19,654 nucleotides of DNA, taken from contig LN874946.1 in NCBI GenBank assembly GCA_001282665.1, forward strand, positions 378,650-398,303, read 5' to 3'. Source of the DNA: Clostridiales bacterium mt11. Its GTDB lineage: Bacteria; Bacillota; Clostridia; Tissierellales; Tepidimicrobiaceae. Below the pieces are notes generated by a model. That model saw only the letters and a list, made by a program, of their open reading frames with translations, was not told the DNA's origin and searched no databases. Position 1 is the stretch's first letter. The number at the start of each line of letters is the position of its first letter. A program made the translations under genes and the position numbers. Positions 13,533-19,654 of this stretch are shown in pieces.

Positions 13533-13612
13533 AAAGATGGAAGAAGTGGAAAAAGCTAATTAGAGGGACTTTACTCAGAGAATATATATTCATCAGTATT
13601 TTTTCAAGATAA
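13529..13612 (+). CDS. Possible 27-residue basic microprotein
   Basis: ATG overlaps the previous stop (ATGA) and follows GTAGGAGGAAG at 7 bp. The product starts MKRWKKWKKLIRGTLL and continues hydrophobic, a basic amphipathic peptide that could touch membrane or nucleic acid. Strong ribosome site and coupling support it; the tiny size keeps confidence modest. Confidence 0.45.
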   Translation: MKRWKKWKKLIRGTLLREYIFISIFSR

Positions 13613-13624
13613 GGAGAGATATAC

Positions 13625-14140
13625 ATGGGTTATCACAAGGGAGATGGATTTGAAGAGATAATAAACTTAGCAAATTTATCGTATAAAAGAAAAGAGATAG
13701 CATTAGTACAGAAGATAGCAACACCAATGAAGCCAATTAGAAGGGGAAAGCAAATAGTATCAGCATACTATGAAGAAAAAAGTACACTAGACTACATAGG
13801 AATATATGGAGGAGTACCTATAGCTTTCGATGCAAAAGAAACCAAAGAAGAAACAAGGTTTCCTTTAAACAATGTTCAGCTACATCAAATTAAGTTTATG
13901 AAAGAATGGGACAAACATGGAGGAATAACATTCTTACTCATATATTTTACTAAACTAGGAGCAGTGTATAGGCTTGATTGGACAACTTTGGACTGGTACT
14001 GGAATAGGTATCAAGAAAATAGAGGTAAAAGAGGATATGGAAGTATACCACTAAATGAATTTGAATGTAATTGTAAGCAATTAAAATCAAGAGATGGAAT
14101 TATATTAGATTACCTGGAGGGGATAGAAAATGTCAAATAA
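13625..14140 (+). CDS. recU: RecU-type Holliday junction resolvase
   Basis: A 171-residue RecU family resolvase. The family signatures are clear: GDGFEEIINLANLSY, KIATPMKPI, EKSTLDYIGIYGGVPIAFDAKET, FPLNNVQLHQIKFMKEW and GGITFLLIYF. Catalytic metal ligands D56, D69 and K71 (the D...DxK set of the PD-(D/E)XK fold) are present. It cuts four-way junctions made during phage recombination and replication. At 171 residues it is shorter than the host type (about 200), missing some of the N-terminal arm, as in many phage copies. It overlaps the next gene by 11 bp. Confidence 0.92.
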   Translation: MGYHKGDGFEEIINLANLSYKRKEIALVQKIATPMKPIRRGKQIVSAYYEEKSTLDYIGIYGGVPIAFDAKETKEETRFPLNNVQLHQIKFMKEWDKHGGITFLLIYFTKLGAVYRLDWTTLDWYWNRYQENRGKRGYGSIPLNEFECNCKQLKSRDGIILDYLEGIENVK

Positions 14141-14762
14141 GCTTCAAATAATTAATGAGAATACAGGAGAGATTCTTGAAGAACAAAAATTCACAGGAGG
14201 ATATCATGTAATTTACACTAACTTAGAGGACATGGGCAAGTTAAGACATATAAGAAAATTAGATAATGCTAAATTTGGAGACAAGCACTGGATTAAAAAC
14301 TGGATATATAGACCTATAGCTGAGAAATTAGTAAAAAGATTTCCAGAGTTAAAGCATATTAAACCTAAAAATATATTGTTTATAGAAGATATGGAATGGG
14401 AAAAGCCAGATAGCTTAAAACCTAAAAAACATTGGATGGCTAAAATATCAAAAGCTAATCAACAATTTTCAGCAATGAGTGGATACGACTATATTCTAGA
14501 AACTAGGAGTTATTTTATTGAAAGGATGGCCAGAGAGCAAATTATAGCACTTATCTATCATGAGCTTAGACATATTGACGAGTGGGGAGATTTACAACCT
14601 CACGATATAGAAGATTGGGATAACATGGTCGCAACATTAGGCAAGGATTGGGTTGAAACTTCGGCAGAAATTAAGAACTTAATTAAAGATGATATATTTT
14701 GGAGACAGTTGGAGCCAGCTGCTAAACAGTTAGATATGTTTGAAATAAAGGCAGTAAAGTAA
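14130..14762 (+). CDS. Putative phage metallopeptidase
   Basis: A 210-residue protein. YHELRHIDEWG contains the HExxH zinc-peptidase motif (H144, E145, H148), with H158 and nearby acidic residues as possible third ligands. GGAGGGGATAG sets the ATG, which overlaps recU by 11 bp. The sequence fits the 'putative phage metallopeptidase' family (PF18894) found in phage early operons. Its substrate is unknown. Since the repressor here has no self-cleavage domain, a peptidase able to remove it would be attractive, but the family differs from ImmA-type antirepressor peptidases, so that idea is speculative. Confidence 0.85.
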   Translation: MSNKLQIINENTGEILEEQKFTGGYHVIYTNLEDMGKLRHIRKLDNAKFGDKHWIKNWIYRPIAEKLVKRFPELKHIKPKNILFIEDMEWEKPDSLKPKKHWMAKISKANQQFSAMSGYDYILETRSYFIERMAREQIIALIYHELRHIDEWGDLQPHDIEDWDNMVATLGKDWVETSAEIKNLIKDDIFWRQLEPAAKQLDMFEIKAVK

Positions 14763-14779
14763 AATGGGAGGGTCAAATT

Positions 14780-16168
14780 ATGATTAAACTAGTTAGTATA
14801 GATAAAATAAAAAATCATCCTGAGAATCCACGAAAAGATTTAGGAGATTTAACGGAATTGGCAGATAGTATAAAACAGAATGGAATACTACAGAACCTAA
14901 CTATAGTGCCATACGAAGATGGACACTGCGGATCCTGTAAACATGACAATCCACAGACGGGGTGGTGCAAGATAGACCATCAGGGAGGAGTACCTTGCAC
15001 AGGATGGGAAAGTAAAGGTGTATATACAGTAGTGATCGGACATAGAAGATTAGCTGCAGCTAAGAAAGCAGGATTAACAGAAGTCCCATGTTCCATAGCT
15101 GACATGGACTATAAAACACAAATTGGCACAATGCTTGCAGAAAATATGCAACGATCTGATTTAACAGTATATGAGCAAGCTCAAGGGTTTCAGATGATGA
15201 TGGACCTTGGTGAAACAGTATCAAGTATTTCTGAGGAAACGGGGTTTTCAGAAAGTACGGTCCGTAGAAGAATGAAACTCCTTGAGTTGGATCAGGAGAA
15301 ATTGAAAAAAACAATGGGCCGTGGTGCAACTCTTTCTGATTATGTTGAACTTGAAAAAATTGAGGACATAGAGGTAAGGAACCAAGTACTTGAAAAAATA
15401 GGAACTAATGATTTTGATTGGACATTAAGAAGAGCCATAAATGAAGAACAGAGAAAGAAAAAGCTCAATGAGATACTTTTAGAAGTAAAAAAATTTGCTA
15501 CTGAAACAAAAGATACATCTAGATTGGAATATGAAACTGCATACTGGGGAAGGCCTAGTGAAAAATTCACAATACCTGAAAATGTAGATGAAGTAGAGTA
15601 TTTTTATGAAATTAAGCACGATTATATTTATCTTTATTATAAAAGTCCAGAAAGTGAGGATTTGGATAAAAGAAAAGAGGAAAGAGAGAAATTAAGGAAG
15701 GAAAAACATTTAAAACTTGAGAATCTAACTGAAATAGCATATGAGTTAAGGCGAGGATTTATAAAAAACATTTCCAATACTAAGGCAAGAAAGAACATGA
15801 ATACAATAATAGAAGGTACTCTATATACCATGGCGGAGAGTTACTACAGCCTTAATTATGAAGAAATGGCAGATATCATGGACATAGATATAAGTGATAA
15901 AGAAAATATAGAATGGAAAGATATAGCAGGGGATATATGGAAGCAGCCGGAGTTATATCTATTAAAATCTACTTACTATATACTCGATAACCCTAGCGAA
16001 AACTATTTCAACTGGAATTGTGAATATAGACCAAATGAAAGTCTTGATTATGTGTATGACTTTCTTAAGAAATTAGGATATAAAATGTCTGATGAAGAGA
16101 TAGCACTTCAAAACGGTACACATGAGGTGTTTGTAGATATTGAATGGCCCACAGATAAAAAATATTAG
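14780..16168 (+). CDS. ParB-like DNA-binding protein with a Cys cluster
   Basis: A 462-residue ParB-family protein. Residues 1-125 are the ParB N-terminal domain with HPENPRKDLGDLTELADSIKQ, GHRRLAAAKKAG (87-98) and ENMQRSDLTVYEQAQ (111-125). A 30-residue insertion after the first strand carries C50, C53, C63 and C73, probably a zinc site. Residues 140-170 form the helix-turn-helix (SSISEETGFSESTVRRRMKLL). The long C-terminal part (175-462) is charged and has no domain I recognise. No ParA lies next to it, so it is more likely a phage DNA-binding or regulatory factor than a partition protein. GGGAGGG precedes the ATG. Confidence 0.85.
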   Translation: MIKLVSIDKIKNHPENPRKDLGDLTELADSIKQNGILQNLTIVPYEDGHCGSCKHDNPQTGWCKIDHQGGVPCTGWESKGVYTVVIGHRRLAAAKKAGLTEVPCSIADMDYKTQIGTMLAENMQRSDLTVYEQAQGFQMMMDLGETVSSISEETGFSESTVRRRMKLLELDQEKLKKTMGRGATLSDYVELEKIEDIEVRNQVLEKIGTNDFDWTLRRAINEEQRKKKLNEILLEVKKFATETKDTSRLEYETAYWGRPSEKFTIPENVDEVEYFYEIKHDYIYLYYKSPESEDLDKRKEEREKLRKEKHLKLENLTEIAYELRRGFIKNISNTKARKNMNTIIEGTLYTMAESYYSLNYEEMADIMDIDISDKENIEWKDIAGDIWKQPELYLLKSTYYILDNPSENYFNWNCEYRPNESLDYVYDFLKKLGYKMSDEEIALQNGTHEVFVDIEWPTDKKY

Positions 16169-16180
16169 GGGGATAGATTT

Positions 16181-16324
16181 ATGAAATGTGAGGAAGAAGT
16201 TGCTAAATACTGTATGCAGGCAGTAAAGTATAAAAAATATGCGAAGGTAAGAAAGTGCAATAAGTGTTGCTTCTACTGTAAGGTTAGATGTGACAATGTG
16301 TGTGAAAAAGCATTGGAGGGATAA
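16181..16324 (+). CDS. Cysteine-rich protein, 47 residues
   Basis: ATG 5-6 bp after GGGGGATAGATTT. The product has eight cysteines in 47 residues (C3, C11, C26, C29, C30, C33, C37, C41), with a KCNKCCFYCKVRC core flanked by lysines, suggesting a zinc knuckle that binds nucleic acid. It ends TAATG, overlapping the following YopX gene's first ATG. No family is recognised. Confidence 0.7.
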   Translation: MKCEEEVAKYCMQAVKYKKYAKVRKCNKCCFYCKVRCDNVCEKALEG

Positions 16325-16326
16325 TG

Positions 16327-16770
16327 ATGAGAGAGATCAAATTTAGAGCATGGGATAAAGATGAAGAAAGAATGATATATTCTGGAACAGAACAAAATGA
16401 CTATCCTTTTGCTTGGATGATACACAGTGATGGAATAGATATAGCCGAACACGACGGAACAGATTGGAACTATATTGATAACTTGGTATTAATGCAATAT
16501 ACAGGGTTAAAAGATAAAAGCGAAGTGGAGATTTATGAGGGAGATATATACTCAGAGGAAGAATATATATTTGGTAAAATTCAAAAAACATATTGGAAAG
16601 TAATTTGGAGTGAAGAGGATTGTGGATTTCAGTTAGTGGCAAATATAGAAAAAAGTTATAGAGGAGAAAAATATCAGGAAGATGTATTTTTCCCCATAGG
16701 AGCGATAATGGGGAGAAAGATGGAATATGCAGGGAATATACACGAGAATCCAGAGTTATTGGAGGGATAG
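16327..16770 (+). CDS. YopX-family phage protein
   Basis: A 147-residue YopX protein (PF09643). It begins with the typical REIKFRAWDKDEERM, continues LMQYTGLKDKSEVEIYEGDIY and ends with GNIHENPELLEG. The family, named after an SPbeta gene of B. subtilis, is common in early or middle regions of Gram-positive phages and folds mainly as beta barrels. Its function is unknown. The second of two adjacent ATG codons is chosen because it is 6 bp from GGAGGG, while the first (16324) is only 3 bp away. Confidence 0.88.
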   Translation: MREIKFRAWDKDEERMIYSGTEQNDYPFAWMIHSDGIDIAEHDGTDWNYIDNLVLMQYTGLKDKSEVEIYEGDIYSEEEYIFGKIQKTYWKVIWSEEDCGFQLVANIEKSYRGEKYQEDVFFPIGAIMGRKMEYAGNIHENPELLEG

Positions 16771-16772
16771 AA

Positions 16773-16964
16773 ATGGAGATAGAAAAACAGTATAATCAAT
16801 CAAAGAAACAAAGTCTTAAGAATGAAATGATAGACTATATAGATGATACATTAAATGCAGCAGAAAGCATGGGGAGCCTTGAGTTCTTCACTATAGAAAT
16901 GAATGTTCATAATGGGGAATTAAAAGCTAATTGTACATTAAAGAATAGAAAGAAGGTGTACTGA
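16773..16964 (+). CDS. Hypothetical protein, 63 residues
   Basis: ATG two bases after the YopX stop, with TTGGAGGG upstream. The N-terminal half is a charged helix (KKQSLKNEMIDYIDDTLNAAES) and the C-terminal half predicts strands (FFTIEMNVHNGELKANCTL). It has no known domain. It is a compact small protein of the early operon and one of several that could be the missing excision factor. Confidence 0.65.
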   Translation: MEIEKQYNQSKKQSLKNEMIDYIDDTLNAAESMGSLEFFTIEMNVHNGELKANCTLKNRKKVY

Positions 16965-16965
16965 T

Positions 16966-17289
16966 ATGTGCGGTAATCCTTTTAAAATAGGGGATAATGT
17001 AGACGGTGACTTTGAAGTAGAAGAGTATACTACAAGTTTTATTAATATTGATTCTAATATTTTAATATGGAGAGTTATTGAAGGAATGAAAGTACTGACT
17101 CTTGATGAAATATTAGAACAGACTATAAAATACAATAAAAATCATAGAGAAGCATTAGGAGAGAAGTATGTACCTTTCATAAGAGTTGTTTATGAAACTG
17201 GATTATGGGGAGTTATATTTGAAGTAGGGAACTATCCACCATTGGGAAAACAATGGATAGTACATGGCATAACAAAAGGATATGCTTAA
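16966..17289 (+). CDS. Hypothetical protein, 107 residues
   Basis: ATG one base after the preceding stop, with AGAAGGTG upstream. The protein has alternating strands (FKIGDNVDGDFEVEEYTTSF, YVPFIRVVYETGLWGVIFEVG) and a central helix (LDEILEQTIKYNKNHREAL). I do not recognise the family. Position between YopX and a second small unknown gene suggests a middle-phase phage role. Confidence 0.65.
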   Translation: MCGNPFKIGDNVDGDFEVEEYTTSFINIDSNILIWRVIEGMKVLTLDEILEQTIKYNKNHREALGEKYVPFIRVVYETGLWGVIFEVGNYPPLGKQWIVHGITKGYA

Positions 17290-17331
17290 TGAATATAATG
17301 TTATTTATGTAAAATAGAGGAGAGGTTGAAG

Positions 17332-17595
17332 ATGGATTCAATATCATTAGAACAATTAAGGTTAATGAAACATACCATAGGGTTTGAGCCAAATAGAGTT
17401 AAAAGAAATAAGTACAAAGCTTATCGGAACTACTTTTGTGCTGGGAGTAATGAAATGAAAGAATTTAAAGATTTGATTACTAAAGATATGGCAGTAAAAG
17501 ATATAAGAGATGGATATATATACTACTTTTTAACAAACAAAGGGATAAATTATATATCGGAAGTTACAGGTATAAAAATAACTAAAATAGATTAG
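17332..17595 (+). CDS. Hypothetical protein, 87 residues, last gene of the early operon
   Basis: ATG 17332 follows GAGGAGAGG at 6 bp; a TTG two codons earlier lies too close. The sequence (LEQLRLMKHTIGF, YRNYFCAG, DMAVKDIRDGYIYYFLTNKGINYI) resembles a small protein type I have seen near the end of phage early operons. The C-terminal part looks like a short winged segment (YYFLTNKG). Its stop is followed 60 bp later by a strong terminator. Function unknown. Confidence 0.65.
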   Translation: MDSISLEQLRLMKHTIGFEPNRVKRNKYKAYRNYFCAGSNEMKEFKDLITKDMAVKDIRDGYIYYFLTNKGINYISEVTGIKITKID

Positions 17596-17654
17596 CTGAA
17601 CATTTCAAGCGTAATATATAACAACTAAATAAGTCCTACCATACCTAGATGGCG

Positions 17655-17695
17655 GACACCAAGACTACTTAATTGTAGTTGAGGTGTCTTTTTTT
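17655..17695 (+). terminator. Strong terminator at the end of the early operon
   Basis: GACACC (17655-17660) pairs with GGTGTC (17683-17688), with an inner ACTAC/GTAGT stem, followed by seven T. It divides the replication genes from the late-regulator genes. Confidence 0.85.
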
Positions 17696-17793
17696 ATTAC
17701 TTGTTAAACGTTGAATCAAGTATTTTACAGTTTTATTACAATTTCATCAAGTAAAGAGATTGCATAATGGAAATTTATCATTAGGAGGATAAT

Positions 17794-18123
17794 ATGCAGA
17801 TACTTATAACAGAAATAGAAAGATTAAGGAAAGATTTAAACAATACAGTAGGAGAGCTCCAGAAGGCAGGATATAAGAAAGCAAAGACAGAGTATACTTA
17901 CAGGATAGCATTAGCAAAAGAACTCTTAAAATTAAGAGATGGAGGGCTACCAGCTACACTTACCAATGATGTAGCTAGAGGAAATGAAGAAATAGCAAAA
18001 TTTAAATTTAATAGAGATGTAGCAGAAACTATGTATGAATCTACATTAGAAAAGTTAAGAGCTATAAAAATAGAGTTAGGAATAGTAGAAAGGCAGATAG
18101 AAGCGACTAGGAGAGGAGAATAG
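17794..18123 (+). CDS. Coiled-coil phage protein, 109 residues
   Basis: ATG after TTAGGAGGATAAT. The protein is almost entirely helical: ITEIERLRKDLNNTVGELQ, then IALAKELLKLRDGGLPATL, then YESTLEKLRAIKIELGIVERQIEA. This fits a paired helix or coiled coil. It sits just before the sigma-like regulator gene, 14 bp away, and the two probably form one unit. I know similar genes in clostridial phages without a function. No domain is assigned. Confidence 0.7.
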   Translation: MQILITEIERLRKDLNNTVGELQKAGYKKAKTEYTYRIALAKELLKLRDGGLPATLTNDVARGNEEIAKFKFNRDVAETMYESTLEKLRAIKIELGIVERQIEATRRGE

Positions 18124-18137
18124 GAGGGACGAGCATT

Positions 18138-18527
18138 ATGCTGCTTATATCGACATATCAGGATTTACTTAGAGAAATAGAAATATACGAAAATAGATTA
18201 GATGATTTATATAGGGAGGATTATGCACTTAGAAGGATAGAATATAATAGAATAGATTTAGATGTATATGTAGAAAGAAAGCATAAATTAAATAATGAGG
18301 CAGCAATAATACAAGCTATCCTTGACGATAAAAGAGAAACTCAAAGACAAATATTAGAGAAACTAAAGCAACTTGAAGGATTAGAATACAAAATAGCATA
18401 TAAGAGATTCATAGAAGGAAAGACGTTAAATGAAATAGCTGGGGAATTAGGGTACTCTTATCAATATATGAAAGAAGTGTCCGCTAAAACCTACCAAGAA
18501 CCTACTGACAGGAGAATAGCTCCATGA
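18138..18527 (+). CDS. Sigma-region-4-like phage late regulator
   Basis: A 129-residue protein. Residues 5-78 are a helical, charged N-terminal part. Residues 79-116 match a sigma-70 region 4 helix-turn-helix (QLEGLEYKIAYKRFIEG, then TLNEIAGELGYSYQYMKEVS). Proteins of this shape (ArpU/RinA/DUF1492 type) commonly stand just before terminase genes and turn on late transcription. A terminator follows directly (18581-18609), so it would work in trans on a promoter to its right. AGGAGGGACG precedes the ATG. Domain call is good, the activator role inferred from place. Confidence 0.78.
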   Translation: MLLISTYQDLLREIEIYENRLDDLYREDYALRRIEYNRIDLDVYVERKHKLNNEAAIIQAILDDKRETQRQILEKLKQLEGLEYKIAYKRFIEGKTLNEIAGELGYSYQYMKEVSAKTYQEPTDRRIAP

Positions 18528-18580
18528 TACTATGTTAATATAAGATTAATATACAAAAGGATATATCAAAGTTGGCTGTG

Positions 18581-18609
18581 AATCTCACCTCTTCTGGGTG
18601 GGATTTTTT
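18581..18609 (+). terminator. Terminator after the late regulator
   Basis: AATCTCACC (18581-18589) pairs with GGTGGGATT (18597-18605), 9 bp with one T-G pair and a 7-base loop, followed by four T. Confidence 0.8.
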
Positions 18610-18632
18610 ATTATGCAAAATGAGGTGAGAGA

Positions 18633-18809
18633 ATGAATATAGGAGAAATTATAAGGTTTAGGGATATAGATATATATAGGAAGTTAAAAACTATGGTGAG
18701 AAGGCAGCAAAAGAAAGAAATTAAGCTTGGAGATAGACCTGAGAGACTTATGCAGCATGATAGTTATAGAAGGAAAGGGAGAAGGATTAAGCAAGTGAAG
18801 TGGGGATAA
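18633..18809 (+). CDS. Small basic phage protein, 58 residues
   Basis: ATG after TGAGGTGAGAGA. The product is very basic (MVRRQQKKEIKLGDRPERL, then HDSYRRKGRRIKQVKWG) with an N-terminal IGEIIRFRDIDIYRKLK. Small proteins with this HDSYRR ending are found just before terminase genes in clostridial phages, as I recall. RNA or DNA binding is likely from charge only. It stands alone between two terminators. Confidence 0.65.
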   Translation: MNIGEIIRFRDIDIYRKLKTMVRRQQKKEIKLGDRPERLMQHDSYRRKGRRIKQVKWG

Positions 18810-18838
18810 TAAAAGTCATAGATAAAACCTCCTTCCAA

Positions 18839-18864
18839 GGCACGTCTTTATAGGCGTGTCTTTT
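18839..18864 (+). terminator. Terminator after the small basic gene
   Basis: GGCACG (18839-18844) pairs with CGTGTC (18855-18860), 6 bp with one G-T pair and a 10-base loop, followed by TTTTCTT. Confidence 0.65.
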
Positions 18865-18934
18865 CTTGTCGAAAAATATATAGAGGATTTTAGAGATTTA
18901 TGTAGAAGTAGGTAGGAAAAGGGAGGGGATAAAA

Positions 18935-19519
18935 ATGAGTAAAAATGACGGAAAAAAGCAGGTAATAATAGGACTTATAATTAGTTTTCTATTATACGGA
19001 TTGTTATGGTTTTTTTATTTGATAGCTGGAAGTTTTTTGAAATACACAACACCAGATATTAACACTTGGATGAATATAGTTGTTACAACATTTGGTACAT
19101 TTTTTGGACCATATGCAGCAATCCTAAGTACTTTATGGCTGCAGAATAAAAACAAAGAAGAAGAATTGGATAAAAATATAGAGTTTAGTAAAAATATTAT
19201 TAATCTATTTTTAATTCATGAAATAAAATATAACCTTAACAATGTATTGGGCGGCAAAGATGTGTTTTATGAAAGGTTTAAAAATGAAGATAAACCAACC
19301 CAATTTGGTTATAGAAACATAGAAATAAAGTCTGATGAATTTGATAAAATAAAGTATGAATTAATTAAATATAATAATGAAGATGTCAATGATATTATTG
19401 AATTGTATTTTATGTTTGAAACTTTAAAAAGTAACAAAGACATTAGCAAATTTAATCAAAAACAATTTGATGAAATTAAAAAAGTCTATCTAAAAAATGT
19501 TGACAAATATTTAGATTAA
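18935..19519 (+). CDS. Two-helix membrane protein with cytoplasmic domain, possible cargo gene
   Basis: A 194-residue protein. Membrane helices lie at about 10-33 (VIIGLIISFLLYGLLWFFYL) and 46-68 (MNIVVTTFGTFFGPYAAILS), followed by a charged, soluble domain of about 125 residues (EIKYNLNNVLGGKD, then YELIKYNNEDVNDIIELYFMFETL). GGGAGGGG precedes the ATG. It is bracketed by a terminator on the left and a new gene start on the right, between late regulator and packaging genes, a usual site for phage cargo ('moron') genes. Its codon use looks more AT-rich than its neighbours. Superinfection exclusion or defence is possible; nothing in the sequence proves it. Confidence 0.7.
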   Translation: MSKNDGKKQVIIGLIISFLLYGLLWFFYLIAGSFLKYTTPDINTWMNIVVTTFGTFFGPYAAILSTLWLQNKNKEEELDKNIEFSKNIINLFLIHEIKYNLNNVLGGKDVFYERFKNEDKPTQFGYRNIEIKSDEFDKIKYELIKYNNEDVNDIIELYFMFETLKSNKDISKFNQKQFDEIKKVYLKNVDKYLD

Positions 19520-19521
19520 AA

Positions 19522-19535
19522 ATTAGAATTCTAAT
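19522..19535. repeat. Perfect 14-bp palindrome
   Basis: ATTAGAATTCTAAT directly after the membrane gene. It may be a binding site in the promoter region of the next gene or chance in AT-rich DNA. Confidence 0.3.
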
Positions 19536-19648
19536 AATGTTCTTAGTTTTTAGAAATGTTTCTATATAATTATGTCGAAACTTGTGATAAGTAAATAAAG
19601 GATTTCCTTCTTTCTTGTAGAATAAATAGAGGGAAAGGGGGAAAAAGT

Positions 19649-19654
19649 ATGGCA
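19649..19654 (+). CDS. Start of next gene (partial), probably packaging module
   Basis: ATG GCA at the window end, preceded by AAAGGGGGA at 7 bp. Only two codons are visible. Position after the late regulator suggests the terminase small subunit; this rests on gene order only. Confidence 0.4.

Noticed and set aside
14130..14762. ImmA-type antirepressor peptidase
   Set aside because: It has HExxH, but the surrounding sequence fits the separate phage metallopeptidase family and it is not next to the repressor gene.
15060..15831. Open frames antisense to the ParB-like gene (and similar shadows at 2659-2841, 4502-4729, 8914-9198, 12439-12678, 13384-13626, 16343-16642)
   Set aside because: They lack ribosome sites and recognisable domains, and lie wholly or mostly opposite well-supported genes.

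Overview
The window is the left part of a prophage-like element that splits the sporulation gene sigK in an AT-rich, endospore-forming Firmicute, most likely a clostridium or close relative. Three things point there: bases 1-285 encode the N-terminal part of sporulation sigma factor SigK, the composition is strongly AT-rich with strong AGGAGG-type ribosome sites, and the phage genes are of types usual in clostridial phages. SigK homology stops at about base 285. A large serine recombinase follows on the opposite strand, facing the sigK fragment. This is the arrangement of the Bacillus subtilis and Clostridioides difficile 'skin' elements, where a SpoIVCA-type recombinase excises the element in the mother cell to rebuild sigK. 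The other end of the element and the 3' half of sigK are not in the window.

Layout. (1) 1-1952: sigK fragment, left junction and serine recombinase. (2) 1953-7020: an accessory block. It has a convergent, overlapping pair made of a sce7726-type PD-(D/E)XK-like protein and a beta-family protein. Next is a minus-strand two-gene operon: a rare-looking fusion of an Mrr-type endonuclease, an FtsK motor, an FtsK-gamma-like winged helix and two C-terminal membrane segments, coupled by an ATGA overlap to a secreted YHYH/peptidoglycan-binding protein. A 660-bp gene-poor stretch follows, then a 46-residue gene behind two strong tandem promoters. (3) 7030-7939: a lysogeny switch, with a minus-strand XRE repressor, a divergent Cro-like gene, and a palindromic operator with extra half-sites over both promoters. 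(4) 7999-17595: the rightward early operon. It carries small regulators, a Gp157/RecT annealing module, an HNH protein, a replication initiator with the likely origin (iterons) inside its coding sequence, a DnaC-type loader, several cysteine-rich microproteins, a RecU resolvase, a phage metallopeptidase, a ParB-like protein with a cysteine cluster and a YopX protein. It ends at a strong terminator. (5) 17794-19654: a coiled-coil protein, a sigma-region-4-like candidate late-gene regulator, a small basic protein, a two-helix membrane protein at a cargo-type position, and the first codons of what is probably the packaging module.

Working model. The recombinase controls excision from sigK, the repressor/Cro pair controls phage gene expression, and the early operon replicates and recombines the phage genome from the iteron origin. 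The 2.3-6.2 kb block and the 18.9 kb membrane gene look like host-affecting or defence cargo. The most unusual item is the nuclease-FtsK-membrane fusion with its coupled secreted partner. Recognition of families is by eye from sequence motifs; no database search was run.
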